DNA of 64,000 bases from Sanguinoderma infundibulare (lineage: Eukaryota; Basidiomycota; Agaricomycetes; Polyporales; Polyporaceae): the NCBI GenBank assembly GCA_032821775.1, contig JAVLRN010000002.1:682001-746000 (forward strand), written 5' to 3'. Of this stretch, positions 33,377-44,860 are shown one piece after another. Position 1 is the stretch's first letter, and each line of letters starts with the position of its first letter. The notes beneath the pieces are model-generated. The model was not told the DNA's origin. It did no database searches and saw only the letters and a program-made list of their open reading frames with translations. Position numbers and translations under genes: made by a program.

Positions 33377-34318
33377 GTCTGCAGTAAATGTCTAGGAAAA
33401 TATATTATCTATGTCTGAGTAAGCACGGTACTGGCAGAGACGACCACTTACCGGTGCCACGTACTATCAATCAGCAAGATACAACTTGGATCGCAAGGCG
33501 TCAGTGGTATCCAGGATATGATATCTCCGTGTGCGATAACGACAAGAAGTCAATCGAGAGATATTCTAGTCTATCAAATGGCTCTCTGGTGACGGTAGCA
33601 TGAAGAGGAAGAGCGAGGCTGCGCGGGCCACCCCAGGGGAAAGCCCCATATTTGGCAACTCTGACGCCCACAGCTCGGCAAGGGCCGGATAGCCGATCAA
33701 GCCTCTTCGTCTGTGCGTTATTTTACCCTCTTCGCAGTAGCTTTCCCTCCCCGACACCAGCTGCGTCCTCTTACGATCTTCTACTACAACTGGAATGCTT
33801 CTCGGCCGGAGTATGGCAACTCGCACCATCCTTTCGCAAATCTTTAAAATACATGTCTGTCCCCGGACTCTGCCCACCGCTCCGGGATCCGCAGCACCGC
33901 CAGCCTCGCGAACGCACTCCCACACCTCTACTCTCCATTCTCAGGATGAGGATGCCTTGAGGCGAAGAATGCGAAGACAATGGGTAACGACACTAGTTAT
34001 CGCTCATGCCACAACTATGGAAACGTATGGCTACGAGGCAGGAAGACCCCACGGATTGACTGGAGCACGAGCAGATTGAGGAGCACGTTCTGGACTGTCT
34101 TACGGGGAGGGATCGTAACTCGCGACCAGAGGTACGTCCATGACCATACCCGATTCCATGTATGCCTCGAACTCCAGGGCCCCGCGGCCCGCGGCCTACT
34201 TGCGTCTTCGGCCTTGTCTCAGGGCTGGAAGCGCCACAGTCCTTTTCATCCGCCTTGCAGGATTCATCCGTTCATCGACTAGCTGGATTTGATCATGGTC
34301 ATGGTAAGCACGCAGATA
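33377..34318. other. Right flank of duplication copy A
   Basis: Conserved inverted at about 44,140-44,855, except that a segment of roughly 200 bp at about 33,695-33,910 is absent from copy B. A plus ATG frame at 33,980 (MGNDTSYRSCHNYGNVWLRG ...) is kept open in copy B on the minus strand from 44,466 (MGNGTSYRSCNNYRNVRLRG ...). It could be a tiny conserved protein of about 80-100 residues, but no family is recognised. Confidence 0.35.
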
Positions 34319-34320
34319 TA

Positions 34321-34811
34321 CAGTACAATATCTCATAATGCAAGAGCTCATAATGCATAAGTTCCGATAATGCATAACTTTTGGCGGGGACGGACTCCGT
34401 ACGCGGGAACTTATGCATGAAATCTACTTCCGCATAATGCATAAAGTTTTGGCCGGTATGCACTACGGGATCTGCCATATATAGTTATTGCGGCGGGCGC
34501 CAAGCGATAAAAGTGGCGTGGGAGGTGAATTTCTCAGTCGTCCCACGCCATTCCACCTTAGCCACGGTCCTTCACCAGCTCATCCTGGCATCCGAAAGCC
34601 TCGTTGATGCCATCTAGGAAGCCTCACAACTCTGTCCCATAGGGCGGAAGCGATTATTGACCGCCTTCCAACAGATCATGGGTGTGGGAAGTCTCGGACC
34701 CCAAGCGCTAAAGGGATCTTGCGCCACGTGACCCATCCCATCCTGCATAAGACCTCATAATGCATACGAAAATATGGGGACGGACCGTATGCATTATGAG
34801 ATATTGTACTG
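34321..34811. mobile_element. MITE, 491 bp, TA-flanked, pogo/Tc1-mariner-like ends
   Basis: Starts CAGTACAATATCTCATAATG and ends with its perfect inverted complement (at least 22 bp), between TA dinucleotides at 34,319-34,320 and 34,812-34,813. The word cataatgcata is repeated several times near both ends in both orientations, suggesting subterminal binding sites. There is no coding capacity. Copy B has the uninterrupted site (cagatataatcc, read on the minus strand near 44,130), which confirms a TA target. The element lies directly at the 5' break of the F-box relic at 34.87 kb. Confidence 0.8.
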
Positions 34812-34865
34812 TACTCTTCTGTGCACGTTCGGATGCATCCGTAAAGTGCACGGATGCATCGGGCG

Positions 34866-36035
34866 AACTGACACTGCTCTTCTCAGAGGCGCGTTTGGGG
34901 GCCTGAAGACCATCAAAGACTTGCGCATATACACACCCGGAAAGGAAGCGAGCAGCCTCCTAAAGTTGCTCCCCTCGAAACTCGAAACGATCCGCCTTCT
35001 CCTTAACAGACCTTACGACCTGTGCGCCATGCTGGCGCCGTTCGACAACTCTCTTCGCACGTTGCAGTTCAAGTCGGGATGGTCCACTGCGGACGCCGGA
35101 TCGGTGCCGGCCACCCTGGCGCACGTACGCTTTCCGCGTTTGCATACGCTCGGCATCGTCGAACTCGTGGACGGGTGGACGTCGGACCTCGTCGGCAATC
35201 CCGCGTTCTCCCAGGCTTTTCCCAGCGTTACGCATCTCCAGCTCATCCCGAACACGCTTGACGCAGCGACCCGAGACCACTTGCCCGGGAAGGCTGCGCT
35301 CGATCGACTCGAGCGACCGCGAGAGTGGTCCCGGCGAGCACAGCGTCAGGGTCGGTCTTTATCGTCCCTAAGGGAGTGCTCCGGACAGCTTCTCAAAGTG
35401 TACGCCCTGGGCCTCGACCACCCTCTTTCGAAGCTGTCGCTTTGGCGACCTTTAGAGGCCGACTTTTTCTTCCCTTCCTCCGCACACTGCTCGAAGACAC
35501 TCGTCCGACGCATCTCCCCCTCAGCATCGTCGACGTCATCGACGAGGTGGTCGACATCCTGTGCGCACTCGAGTCGCGCGCTCCTCGTCGCGTCGACATG
35601 GAGATCTGTGTATGCCCCACGCTCGAGTCAGCGAGCTGGTCCCGCAAGGACGAGAATAAGCTGGTACGCATCATAACTCGCGCTTCTATTTGTCTACCCG
35701 AAGTCTGACGTCGACCACTCTAGGATCCCCTGCTCGCCGTTCTTCGCTTGCCACACACGGTAGCCGAGCTCAACGACCTCGTCAGCATCCCCGCCGAACA
35801 TTGGGAATCCCTCTGCCCCATCTCCGCGTCCATGGGCCACTGCGTTGGACAGCGTGCATTGAAGGAAGCACCATCCTTGACGCTCATGTACCGATCCGTG
35901 TTTGACGATGATGGCGTTGACTGGCCAAACCTCGGTCAGGGTGACGATGATGATGACTCCGACTCCGACTCTCAGGAACGCAGTGTTTTGGAGCTTTCAG
36001 GCAAGGGTACGCCCGTAGCGCTCGATCCCCATTAG
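34866..36035 (+). pseudogene. F-box-like/LRR-like gene, 5'-truncated and frameshifted
   Basis: The F-box head is missing; homology starts near 34,880 with RGAFGGLKTIKDLRI, the counterpart of GLKTLKHL in member 3. LRR-like segments follow (FSQAFPSVTHLQLIPNTLD; SLRECSGQLLKVYALGLDHP; LSKLSLWRPLEAD). At the T-run at about 35,464-35,470 the frame shifts by one base; the family sequence resumes as FLRTLLEDTRPTHLPLSIVD. An intron at 35,664-35,723 leads to the last exon (DPLLAVLRLPHTVAELNDLV), with the signature PNLGQGDDDDDSDSDS and an end at 36,035. The one-base shift could be an assembly error in a homopolymer, but the missing 5' half is real in this window. Confidence 0.75.
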
Positions 36036-36292
36036 ACGTCCGTGCGTGTACCGTAAGCATGTAGGATTACAACCGTCTTTCTACCACGAAGCGCACACAG
36101 GTCCGCGCACGCCATACCCCATAATATAATAAATCGACAACAGAAAGCGAATGTGCTACCTAAGAACGACGTATGTCCATGTAAATGCAAAGTCATCACA
36201 GCAGTGTAAGTACCGTTAAACACGAAAAGGTCCGTGCGCTCATGCTAGTAAGTAAGGGAACGAATGTACACATACATATCTTCTAGTCCGTC

Positions 36293-39200
36293 TCAGTGAG
36301 CACCTGCGGCGGGCTGACATCCAGACAATGGTATCTGCGCCGTGTTCGCGTCCCACGCGTCGGGGTACGCGCACCCCGAGATCGCGGTCGCTGCAGGCGC
36401 CGTGTCCTTGCTGTCGAACCACCCATTCCCGACGCTCGCCGTCACCGTCGCCGAGAACGTCGGCGGGGGAAGCGTCGAGAGCGTGCCCGTGCTCGTGTAC
36501 TGCGGCAGCGCCGTCACGCTCCCGTCGGGGACGTTCGTGATCGCCGTCGGCGGCCACGCGAGGCTCGCCGTCGGGGCCGTGATCGTGCCCGCGCCCGCGC
36601 CGCCCGTCATCCACGGCTGGTACACGCCGTTGAACGCGTTGATGTTCGTGCCCAAGCTCGCGCACTTGCCGATCGCCTGGCGCGGGTCCGTGGGCATGAA
36701 CCCGTTCTGGAGCCCGAGCTGGTACGACCACAGCGGCGCGCGGACGGAGTTGGTCGTCGTCGAGTTGCCGATCTTCCACGTCCAGAAGAACCAGTCGCCG
36801 AGCGCGTCCATGCTCGCGAGCGCAAAGTTCATGAGGCCCTGCTTCGTCGTGTCCGACCACCCGCTCGCGTCCTCCCAGTAGCCGCAGTCGGGGCCGTAGT
36901 TTGCCGTGCCGCCGACGCCGTCGACGTAGAGACCGCAGTCGTTGATCGCGTTGCTGAACTCGCCCGCAAGGGTGACGCCGAACGCGGTCCGGCTGGTGTT
37001 CATACCCGCTGCCCACGAGTGGCAGGCCTGGAGCGGCCACTGGCCACCGAGCTGGGTGCTGTCGCCATCAGCGGTGATGTTGACGGGCTCACGGTTCGGG
37101 TTGCCGTTGAATGCGAAGTATGGATGGGTATCTGGCTGGGGGATCAACATCAAAGCCAACGAATTTCGAATGGGGGCTCACCGAGGGCGAGACGATCAGC
37201 GCCAGAGAGGAAGCCAGCCCAGTTCGCAACGCCAGTGAAGCCGTCGTGAATGGTGATCATTGGACCGTTGCCGTCCCCAGTGCCGGTGATGTCGCGGAGC
37301 ATCTCGTATGCCTTCAAGTAGCTGCGCAGCAAAATGAATGGCTGAATGCGGGAGAAGGACAAATTTGGTACTTACAACGTCTGCACCTGCGTCTGGCCAA
37401 TGTTGTGAAGGAATGGCTCGTTGACCATGCTGAACATCGGAACGACGGCCCTCCATTCGGGTTGAGAAATGAACTCGGCAATGATGCGGATATAGTCCAG
37501 CGACCGCTCCGCATTGGCCATACCCATCGTGCCGCTCAGCCAGTTGATGGAACCGAGCTTGCCAGAGTGGTTGTATCCTGGAAGACGGCGTTTAGTGGAA
37601 ACCTTGTCTGATAGACCAACGGCGTGCTTACCATTTTGCGACCCGGGCATAGTGTGGAGGTCGAGGTTCACACGAATACCGTACTTGCGAGCCCAACCGA
37701 GGACGCGAAGAATATACCTGGAAGCGACCATCAGCTACCGAAGAAAACACTGAGACACGGATACCTACTTCCAGCAAGTGCGGGCGAGGAAGGGCTCCGC
37801 GATCGTGGCCCCGGTCGAGTCGACGCCCACGTTGTTCCACTTCTCAATAGCCCAGAACGGGATCGGGAGCCGGACCCAGTTGAGCCCTGCGCCGGCGATC
37901 TGTGCAATATCCTCCTCCGTAATGAACGTGTTGTAGTGGTCCTCGATCGTCTGCTGCAGGTTGTCCGCGCCCTTAGCGGCGAGAGCCTGGCTGAGCGTCC
38001 ACTCGTCGACGGCGTTCGGATTCTGCTCAAACAGGCTGGGCACGATGAACGGCTCGATGACGAACAGACCGCCGAGGTTGACGCCGTATATGCGGTCCAC
38101 ACCCCACTGCCAGGTCTCGTTGAGCGCAGGAGTCCACGAGTTTGCGCGCGCGGAATTGTCGAAAGGGTTGGCGGGATCGGACACCCCTACGGAAGAACCA
38201 GCGGTGAGTTATTGCACACGCGACGTCATATGAAAATATAAGCAGAGGGTGAGCACGGTAAGGCTACTCGAAACAGTATCGGATCGCCCATTCCGCGCGC
38301 GAACTCGCAATAGGAATTTCTGCGCAGCGCGAACATACCCCTTCTCCTGCGGCTCGCCCGTTCCACACCTCGAGGGTGCGTGTAAAGCACGCTGTCTCGG
38401 CTTGGAAGGTAGTTGCGCGCGAGAGAGGTCATGGGAGCACGTCGCGATCGGAAAGACACCGAATGTTGGCGCGGAACGCCGCCTTTCCTCCCTCCCGCGG
38501 TGGAGTAGTGACGCGCCAGGTAGCTGCATTTCATCGGTGGGGTCGCTTGCGATGACGCGCACAGTTACGCCCACCGCATGCACCAGGAGAGTCTCGCCGC
38601 GAAGCAGCGCTCCGACGTTTAGGGACGCCCACGGTTAGGGGCTCCTCTAAGCTGTGCACCCGGAGTGAAATGGTTCGCGCACGGGGTAGACGCCCTAACG
38701 CGCGAGTTCGAAACCAGGCGTGCCAGGGCGCGGCATACGGGAAGTGGGGAGAAAACATGAAGGAATAACACTCACAGTGACCCCCGAATGGGTTCTTGTA
38801 GACGAACGTCGTGCCATCATCCATCGTGACCGTACTCCCGTCTCCACCTGTCACCACCGCGCCCTGTGGCGCCGAGCCCGCCCCGTTGGTGCCCGGTTTG
38901 CCAGAGTCATTTGAGCCTGAAGTTCCGGACGACGATGCGGCCGACGTCGAGTGGCTATTCCCATGTTTTACGAAGACGACCGGGAGAACGACCGCGAGTA
39001 CGACGACGACGACCCCAGCGGTCGCGGCCATCCAGACCCAAGGACGCTTGTAGAATGGCCGGCGCGCGGGTAGCGCGTCTTCGGGCTCGACGAAGGCTGC
39101 TTCCTTGTTGGCCTGGGCGAGGAAGGGAGACGACTCGGCGGGTGTGGAGATTGCAGAGCTGTCGCGCAGGAAAGGGCTATCGCGCACGAAAGGGTTATCG

Positions 39201-39322
39201 TTCAGCGCACCCGGGGGCGCGTTGAGGTACGCGGAGCTGCGCGGGGTGTCGACCGCGCTGTCGACGAGGCTGTCGCGGGCCGGGGGAAGGGGGATCTCGT
39301 ACGGGTTCGGGCTTGAGGCCAT
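36293..39322 (-). CDS. Membrane-anchored exo-beta-1,3-glucanase, GH5 subfamily 9
   Basis: Six exons on the minus strand: 39322-38776, 38186-37769, 37717-37632, 37577-37376, 37321-37182, 37131-36293. Start ATG at 39,322 (MASSPNPYEIPLPPARDSLV). A cytosolic tail of about 100 residues precedes one membrane helix (VWMAATAGVVVVVLAVVLPV), a Ser/Gly-rich stalk, then the GH5 barrel. Landmarks are YGVNLGGLFVIEPFIVPSLF, GLNWVRLPIPFWAIE, VNLDLHTMPGSQNG with NHSGK, and the acid/base Glu in FSMVNEPFLHN. The nucleophile Glu lies in LAGEFSNAINDCG and the late aromatic motif is FFWTWKIG. This is the type II membrane form found in basidiomycetes, acting on beta-1,3-glucan in the wall. Intron 1 is long (589 bp). 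The gene appears intact. Confidence 0.93.
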
Positions 39323-40879
39323 CTTGTCGGCTGGGGGGACGTCGACCAAGGGACTTTAAGGCGGGGCGGAAAGAGTGTCGGGTGCCGCCGAGCGGAGAGA
39401 CGTTGAAGACCCCGAGTACGAGGGCGGGGAATGGAGGGATGGAGGAAGCAGAGAATCACGCCGAGTCGAGCAGAACTTTATAAAGCTGGGCGACGGGCGA
39501 GGTATACTGAGAGCCATATAGCGCTCGGGACGCTCACATGGCAGTCTGCCTGCCGGTGGCATCGGCGGCGGCCATCCAGTGACAGAATCCTGAGCGCTCT
39601 GTGCGTCGGGGCTGTATCCAGTGTTGCTCCTATGGGGTTAGACCTCCAGCAGTGACGTGGAGCGATGTTGCATGGACGATCGCTAAGCGGTGCACCGAGA
39701 CACCTCCTCGACGTCGAGCTGAAGAATGGGACTACTGTCCAAGGAAACGTGGGAAACGAGAACGAGCCTGCAGATTCCATTGATTCTGCCGCTTCCACCG
39801 CGGGGTCTATCCACATTGACCCAGCATCGACCACAAGACCCTCTCCTTGCTCTCCCGGGAGCTTTCTCGGCCTTCTCACGTCGGTTAGAGGGCCCGGCAG
39901 GATGACGGCGGTGACGGTCTGACCCTGCCGTCTTGCTGTCCCAGGTCGATCTCGATCTTGATTGCATTGAATGCAGGTTGCCGCCGGGACGCCTTAGCCG
40001 CGACAGGTCGCTTCGAGGCAGCAGCGACGGTGATGATTTAGTTGCGCATATATCCAGCAAGATGAGAGGCGAGAGCAAGTGGATGGCAAAGAACAAGATC
40101 GCTCTCGAGTTAGAAAACGTTGTTGTTAATCACTAAGTGGAGTTGCCGTGAATGGTAGTTGGCCCACGTGGACGAAAACCTTAAATTAATTAAGTACTTC
40201 GTGTCTCCCACCTCGCAATGCCAAGATGAATGTGATGGTCGCACATATCCAACCGAAGCCAAGACAGACACGGATAGTACGAGAGCAGCTCTACTTGCTT
40301 GGATTACTGTGTTGCCTGCTGAAAATGAAGGGCGACTGACAGGTACGATTCGCACACCATAATGCCGACTATGAGACCTGCCGCGATCAGTCCCCGAGTC
40401 CCAAGAGGAGCAGAAGCCTTCGACGCACCGGAAGGCTGAAGCTCATTGGATCAGGAAGTTGCGCCACGCATCTTCTCCCTAATCATCACCCCACTCCCAT
40501 TTTTCTTCACCCGACGGGGTTTTGACAGAACTCGTCCGCTCCTCGTGTCCGAATCGCCATCACGTTCTTCACCTCGGAGATTCGGAAAATCCTGGTACGG
40601 CGACCCTAGAGCGACCTGCACATCGCACAGAGGAGATGCCCCGACACAGTCGCACAGGTTTTGGACATCCGCCTCACAAAAAGTAGACAGGGGCTGCGCG
40701 AGAATAAGGCTGGACGTCACGTTACACGGCCGCGCGCACCCCTGAACGCCATCCGAAGAAGAGACTCCGCAGGTCGCCAAGGAGAGGCCGTGGTTCCGCT
40801 TTCGGAGAACATTGATCGTCGGGAATCATTCCGTTTCTTGCCGCAGATAGCATAGGCAGCGGAAGGCTTCCGGAGGAAT
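39323..40879. other. Intergenic region, no gene seen
   Basis: Upstream of the glucanase. Frames up to about 135 codons occur but have no recognisable content and no consistent splicing. A simple promoter function for the glucanase (39,323 to about 39,600) is likely from position only. Confidence 0.4.
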
Positions 40880-41160
40880 CGTACTGGAGGGTTGCTACAT
40901 TTGGAAAGGCATCCAGTCATTTGGCCAAAAAACGACGCGAATTGGATACGATCTTTAGGATGTGTACGCGTATGAACGACATGCTCGTCGTTTGTCGAAG
41001 AACGTCAAACCCGCCAATATAACACCAGCGAGAGCTCTTCAAGCGTGTCTGACGGAGGCGCGAGCATGACAAGTACCTGATCGAAGGACGTAGGATGAAG
41101 GTAAGGCGCGAGCTGGTCAATTGTCGCAGAAACTAGCTTTGAAGGCGTTTCCGAAAGGCG
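40880..41160 (-). pseudogene. F-box-like gene fragment
   Basis: The stretch parallels the middle of the intact gene at 41,799-43,458 (its 42,600-42,850 part): ggaaaggc...ccagtcat versus ggaaaggc...ccagccat, gagagctcttcaagcgtgtc in both, and ggtcaattgt followed by gaaac. Frames are broken by small indels and nonsense codons, and neither end of the gene is present. It is an old partial tandem duplicate. Confidence 0.6.
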
Positions 41161-41798
41161 GAGACAGTTGCAGGTCCTAGACAATGATCGCGTGGGCTCG
41201 GAAGGTGGTAGGGCTACTAGGCATCAAATTTGAGTCTGCCATGGTCGTCGATGGTGGTGAAGAGCAGAGCCCAACAGGGGACGCGCGCGAGGGCCGCGTC
41301 GTGCCCCCAAATGCTTCTCGGATTCCCATGATCTGAACCTTAACTAAAACTCGAACAGTGCTCCGGCGTGGAGTCCCTCGTCGAATAGTGCGTATTCATG
41401 GTCGTAGTCGCAGCTAGTCGTCACTTATGCAGGGGTATTCGCAGTCAACGCATGGTATTCGGCGGGCGGTCAAGCAGTTCTTGATTATCCGTAAGCCCGA
41501 CAGCAAGAGGATATTTAGACTACTTTTCAGCAACCCATGCACCAAACTTGAGATCGAAGACTCGACGTAGCTGCCTCCAAGCTTCGAATGTGGATGCTTG
41601 TGTATCTGGCCTAGACCTACACATACGGGGATAGCACAAAGTGTGCCGAAGCATTTGTACCATAGATGATGGGGAGAAATGAATACCAAAATACGGAAGG
41701 TACGATTTGATAGTTCCTAACACTAGCATTGCGATAGCGTACTGATTACCATCAAAGCTAAGACACAGAATCTTCGGACGCACTTTGAGCTGATCACA
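41161..41798. other. Gap, no gene seen
   Basis: Slightly AT-rich, with scattered short frames. I see no homology to the neighbouring F-box genes beyond 41,160 and no repeat structure. Confidence 0.4.
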
Positions 41799-43458
41799 TC
41801 AGGCGTCGTGAGCCCCTTCGCTTCCCCAATCATCAACCCACTCCGACTCTTCGTCATCCGACGAATACGTCGCAGAACCCCACTCCGACTGGTCACTCCA
41901 TGCCTCAGAATCATCGCCGTCGGAGTCCTCCCACGGGAGAGTTGGGAGACCGTCACAAGCTGGCTGGAGAACCACCCGCTTATCGCACGAACGACAAGCA
42001 GCGAGACGGTCTCGGATAGTTTCTAGATCCTCGTCATCCAGTTGCCACCCGGCGCCGAGGAAGCCACACGAGGACGCGCGTAGGATCAAATCGAAGGTTG
42101 TGATCTCCGGTGGCAAGTCCTCTATAGCGTCGCAGAGGCACTCCTGTAGTGATGCTTCATTAGCCAGAAACGTTTTGCGAAGGTCGGGGCACTCACCAAA
42201 GCGGAGGCCTTTACGCCATATGCACAATCCTCCTCCCCGAAAGAGAAGTTGACCCTCAAGGTGCGCAGCATATGCAACTCGGTCGCCCCGATCAAAGACA
42301 CCACGCTCTCGAGGGTGTCGACGCTGAGAACGCTCAGCTCCAGTTCGGACGGCCGCCCGTCCATCAACGCCATCCGGAGGAGAACGAGGGCCTCCAGATC
42401 GTCGAACTGCGTCGAGATGTGCAGTTTCTGCACAGCCGTAAAAGCGGGGCCGAGGACACAGAGGCTGAGCAGGTCGCTCGAGCACTCGGTCAACATCGAC
42501 AAAGAGAATCCGGCGTTCCACTGCCAGGCGCCGCTGAGCCCCTCGACAAAGGACGCGATTGTCGTCTGGGAGATCATGGACGATTGAGGCTTCTCTGAGG
42601 CGTTATGCTGGAGGATCTGTACGTTCGGAAAGGCTGCCAGCCATGCGGCAAGAAAACGGCACGAATTGGAGAGTATCTTGAGGACACGTACGCGAGGGAA
42701 GCATATGTTTGCCGGGTGCTCAGCGACGTCGAAAATTCCGTTCGCCACGAGCGAGAGCTCTTCAAGCGTGTCGGAGGAAGGCGCGAGCATGGCAAGCACC
42801 TGATCGCAGGACGTCAGGGGGAAAAGGGTAGGGTGGAGGTGGTCAATTGTAGCCGAAACAAGCATTGAAGGCATCTTCCGGAGGGTGACGACGGTAGCGG
42901 GTCCTACGCGATAAGCCACAAGGTGCCGAACACTCGCGAGGGTCCGAAGAGCGGCGCGTACCGGTGGGCTTGACGATAGCAACTCTTCCGCCTTCCCGAG
43001 GCTGAGAGAGTGCAGGGACAGCGCCGGACATTGCAGGAGCTCGACCAGACGATCAGTGGCAGCGCCACGGCCATCAACATCGAACGGACGATATTCGAGC
43101 GAACCCACGGCTAGGTGCAACTTGTGAAGATACCGGAAGCGGACTGTGCCTTCAGCGAACATGAATGCGGCGAAGGACATGATGTCGTGTGCAGTGTGGA
43201 GGGTGACGCCATCGCGGAGTAGACATTTGGGCCCTTCAGTATGGAGCATGTGGCACGTCTCCATCATGGACACGATGCCGGTTGGTGAGGAGAAGGCAAT
43301 GATGTTCATGACGACATCGAGGGGTAGCTTCCAGATGATCATAGTAAGAACTGTGGACAACCATCACTAAACGCATCTCGCCAGAAGTGCGCAGAGTCCG
43401 ACTTACTCGTAGTCAACGAGGATTCAAGGCGCTTCTGATCCGTGTAGGGACTAACCAT
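41799..43458 (-). CDS. F-box-like/LRR-like protein (minus-strand member)
   Basis: Three exons: 43458-43407 (MVSPYTDQKRLESSLTT), 43350-42197 and 42143-41799, with gtaagt/ccacag and gtgagt/ctacag splice sites and matching phases. Exon 2 opens ILTMIIWKLPLDVVMNIIAF, the F-box-like motif, then MMETCHMLHTEGPKCLLRDG. LRR-like repeats include LAAFPNVQILQHNASEK and MLTECSSDLLSLCVLGPAFT. Exon 3 has the family C-terminal region and a very acidic Asp/Glu/Ser/Trp-rich end (WGSATYSSDDEESEWVDDWG). The C-terminus replaces the PDLGQ motif of the 19-24 kb cluster, so it belongs to a separate branch. It looks intact. Confidence 0.85.
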
Positions 43459-43478
43459 GATTGGACACCCTGGCCGCT

Positions 43479-43958
43479 TTAAAAGAGGTCTTGCACTACC
43501 GCAGTACCCCAAACAAGCACGAAAATATCGACAGCAGATGTCGTTGCTTCGTCATCCTGCAGCAGGGGTTTAAACTGAGAAGATGTATGGCTGCATAAGG
43601 GGAGATTTCCCGTCTGCAAGATTGGTCCCAAGATCAGTCGAAGATAGTGCAAGCTCCCATGGTCGCTGCGTCGGGAGTACAACGGGGCCCCGCGATCGAA
43701 CATACTCTCGAGGTCAAGAGTCACGAGGCCCAGAGGGAGGTATAGCTGCAGCACAGGGATATGCCTATCGAATAAGCACGTTAGCAAATGCGCCTGGCTA
43801 CCGCGAGCGAGACTCCACCTCTTCCGATCCCTCACCCTTGATCCCTCTCCCCGCAGCTCCCAGTGCATTTCGATAGATTGATGCACCTCATTCGCGTCCC
43901 CGTCACGTATGCATACCTCCATTCCGAGGCAGCTGACACGTAACTCGGTCTCACGCAT
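43479..43958 (-). CDS. Hypothetical ORF, 159 aa
   Basis: Minus-strand ATG at 43,958 (MRETELRVSCLGMEVCIRDG) runs to 43,479 with a leucine-rich middle (HIPVLQLYLPLGLVTLDLES; SLHYLRLILGPILQTGNLPL) and ends VVQDLF. The leucine pattern resembles the LRR-like part of the local F-box proteins, so it may be a diverged 3' fragment of one. Its 3' end is only about 20 bp from the start of the F-box gene at 43,458, on the same strand. No family is recognised and there is no splicing evidence. Confidence 0.35.
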   Translation of the reverse strand: MRETELRVSCLGMEVCIRDGDANEVHQSIEMHWELRGEGSRVRDRKRWSLARGSQAHLLTCLFDRHIPVLQLYLPLGLVTLDLESMFDRGAPLYSRRSDHGSLHYLRLILGPILQTGNLPLCSHTSSQFKPLLQDDEATTSAVDIFVLVWGTAVVQDLF

Positions 43959-44860
43959 TTCTGCCGGAGTAACAGGTGCTTTTGCAGCCGTAAACGCGAG
44001 GGCGCATGTTGATCCAAGAATACCAGGGGATCACGACAACGAACCATAGTTAGACAGGCTTGCAATCCCCCAACGCTGAACGAACTACGGGACGCACGAT
44101 CAGGGAACGCGGACAGAGCAGGATTATATCTGCGTGCTTACCATGACCATGGTCGAATCCAGCGTAGTCGATGAACGGATGAATCCTGCGAGGCGGTGGC
44201 GCTTCGAGCCCTCAAATGCTGTATGTTCAGTTGTGAGACAAGGCCGAAGACGCAAGTAGGGCGGGGCCCTGGAGTTCGAGGCATACATGGAATCGGGTAT
44301 GGTCATGGACGTACCTCTGGCCCCGAGTTACGATCCCTCCACGAAAGACAGTCCAGAACGTGCTCCTCAATCTGCTCGTGCTCCAGTCAATCCGCGGGGT
44401 CTTCCTGCCTCGTAGCCGTACGTTTCTATAGTTGTTGCATGAGCGATAACTAGTGCCGTTACCCATTGTGCTTGCATCCTTCGCCTCAAGGCGTCCACGT
44501 CCTGAGAATGGAGAGTAGAGGTGCCGGAGTCAGCGAGGCTTGATTGGCTATCTCAGTGCCGAGCTGTGGGCGTCAGAGATGCCAAATATGGGGCTTTCCC
44601 CCGGTGGGGTGGCCCGCGCAGCCTTGCTCTTCCTCTTCATGCTACCGTCACCAGAGAGCCACTTGATAGACTAGAATATCTCTCGATTGACTTCTTGTCG
44701 TTATCGCACACGGAGATATCATATCCTGGATGCCGCCGACGCCTTGCGATCCAAGTTGTATCTCGCTGATTGATACGTGGCACCGGTAAGTGGTTGTCTC
44801 TGCGAGTACCGTGCTTGCTCAGACGTAGATAATATATTCTCCTAGACATCCACTGGAGAC

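Larger units (their letters stand above)
24640..34318. repeat. Segmental duplication, copy A
   Basis: Matches copy B in pieces. 24,640-26,275 corresponds inverted to about 62,397-63,890. 26,288-27,206 corresponds in direct orientation to 45,336-46,110, and 28,822-31,469 to 46,111-48,752. 31,470-32,889 corresponds to about 60,806-62,260, and 32,889-34,318 corresponds inverted to about 45,336-44,140. The core therefore has the same orientation in both copies while both flanks are flipped and exchanged. Copy A is interrupted by the foldback element at 27,207-28,821 and bounded on the right by the MITE at 34,321. Confidence 0.75.

Noticed and set aside
34501..34760. Transposase remnant within the MITE
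   Set aside because: No frame longer than a few dozen codons and no DDE-type motif; treated as non-autonomous.
36293..37250. 317-codon plus-strand frame
   Set aside because: Antisense shadow of the large last exon of the GH5_9 glucanase; Arg/Ala-rich translation of GC-rich codons.
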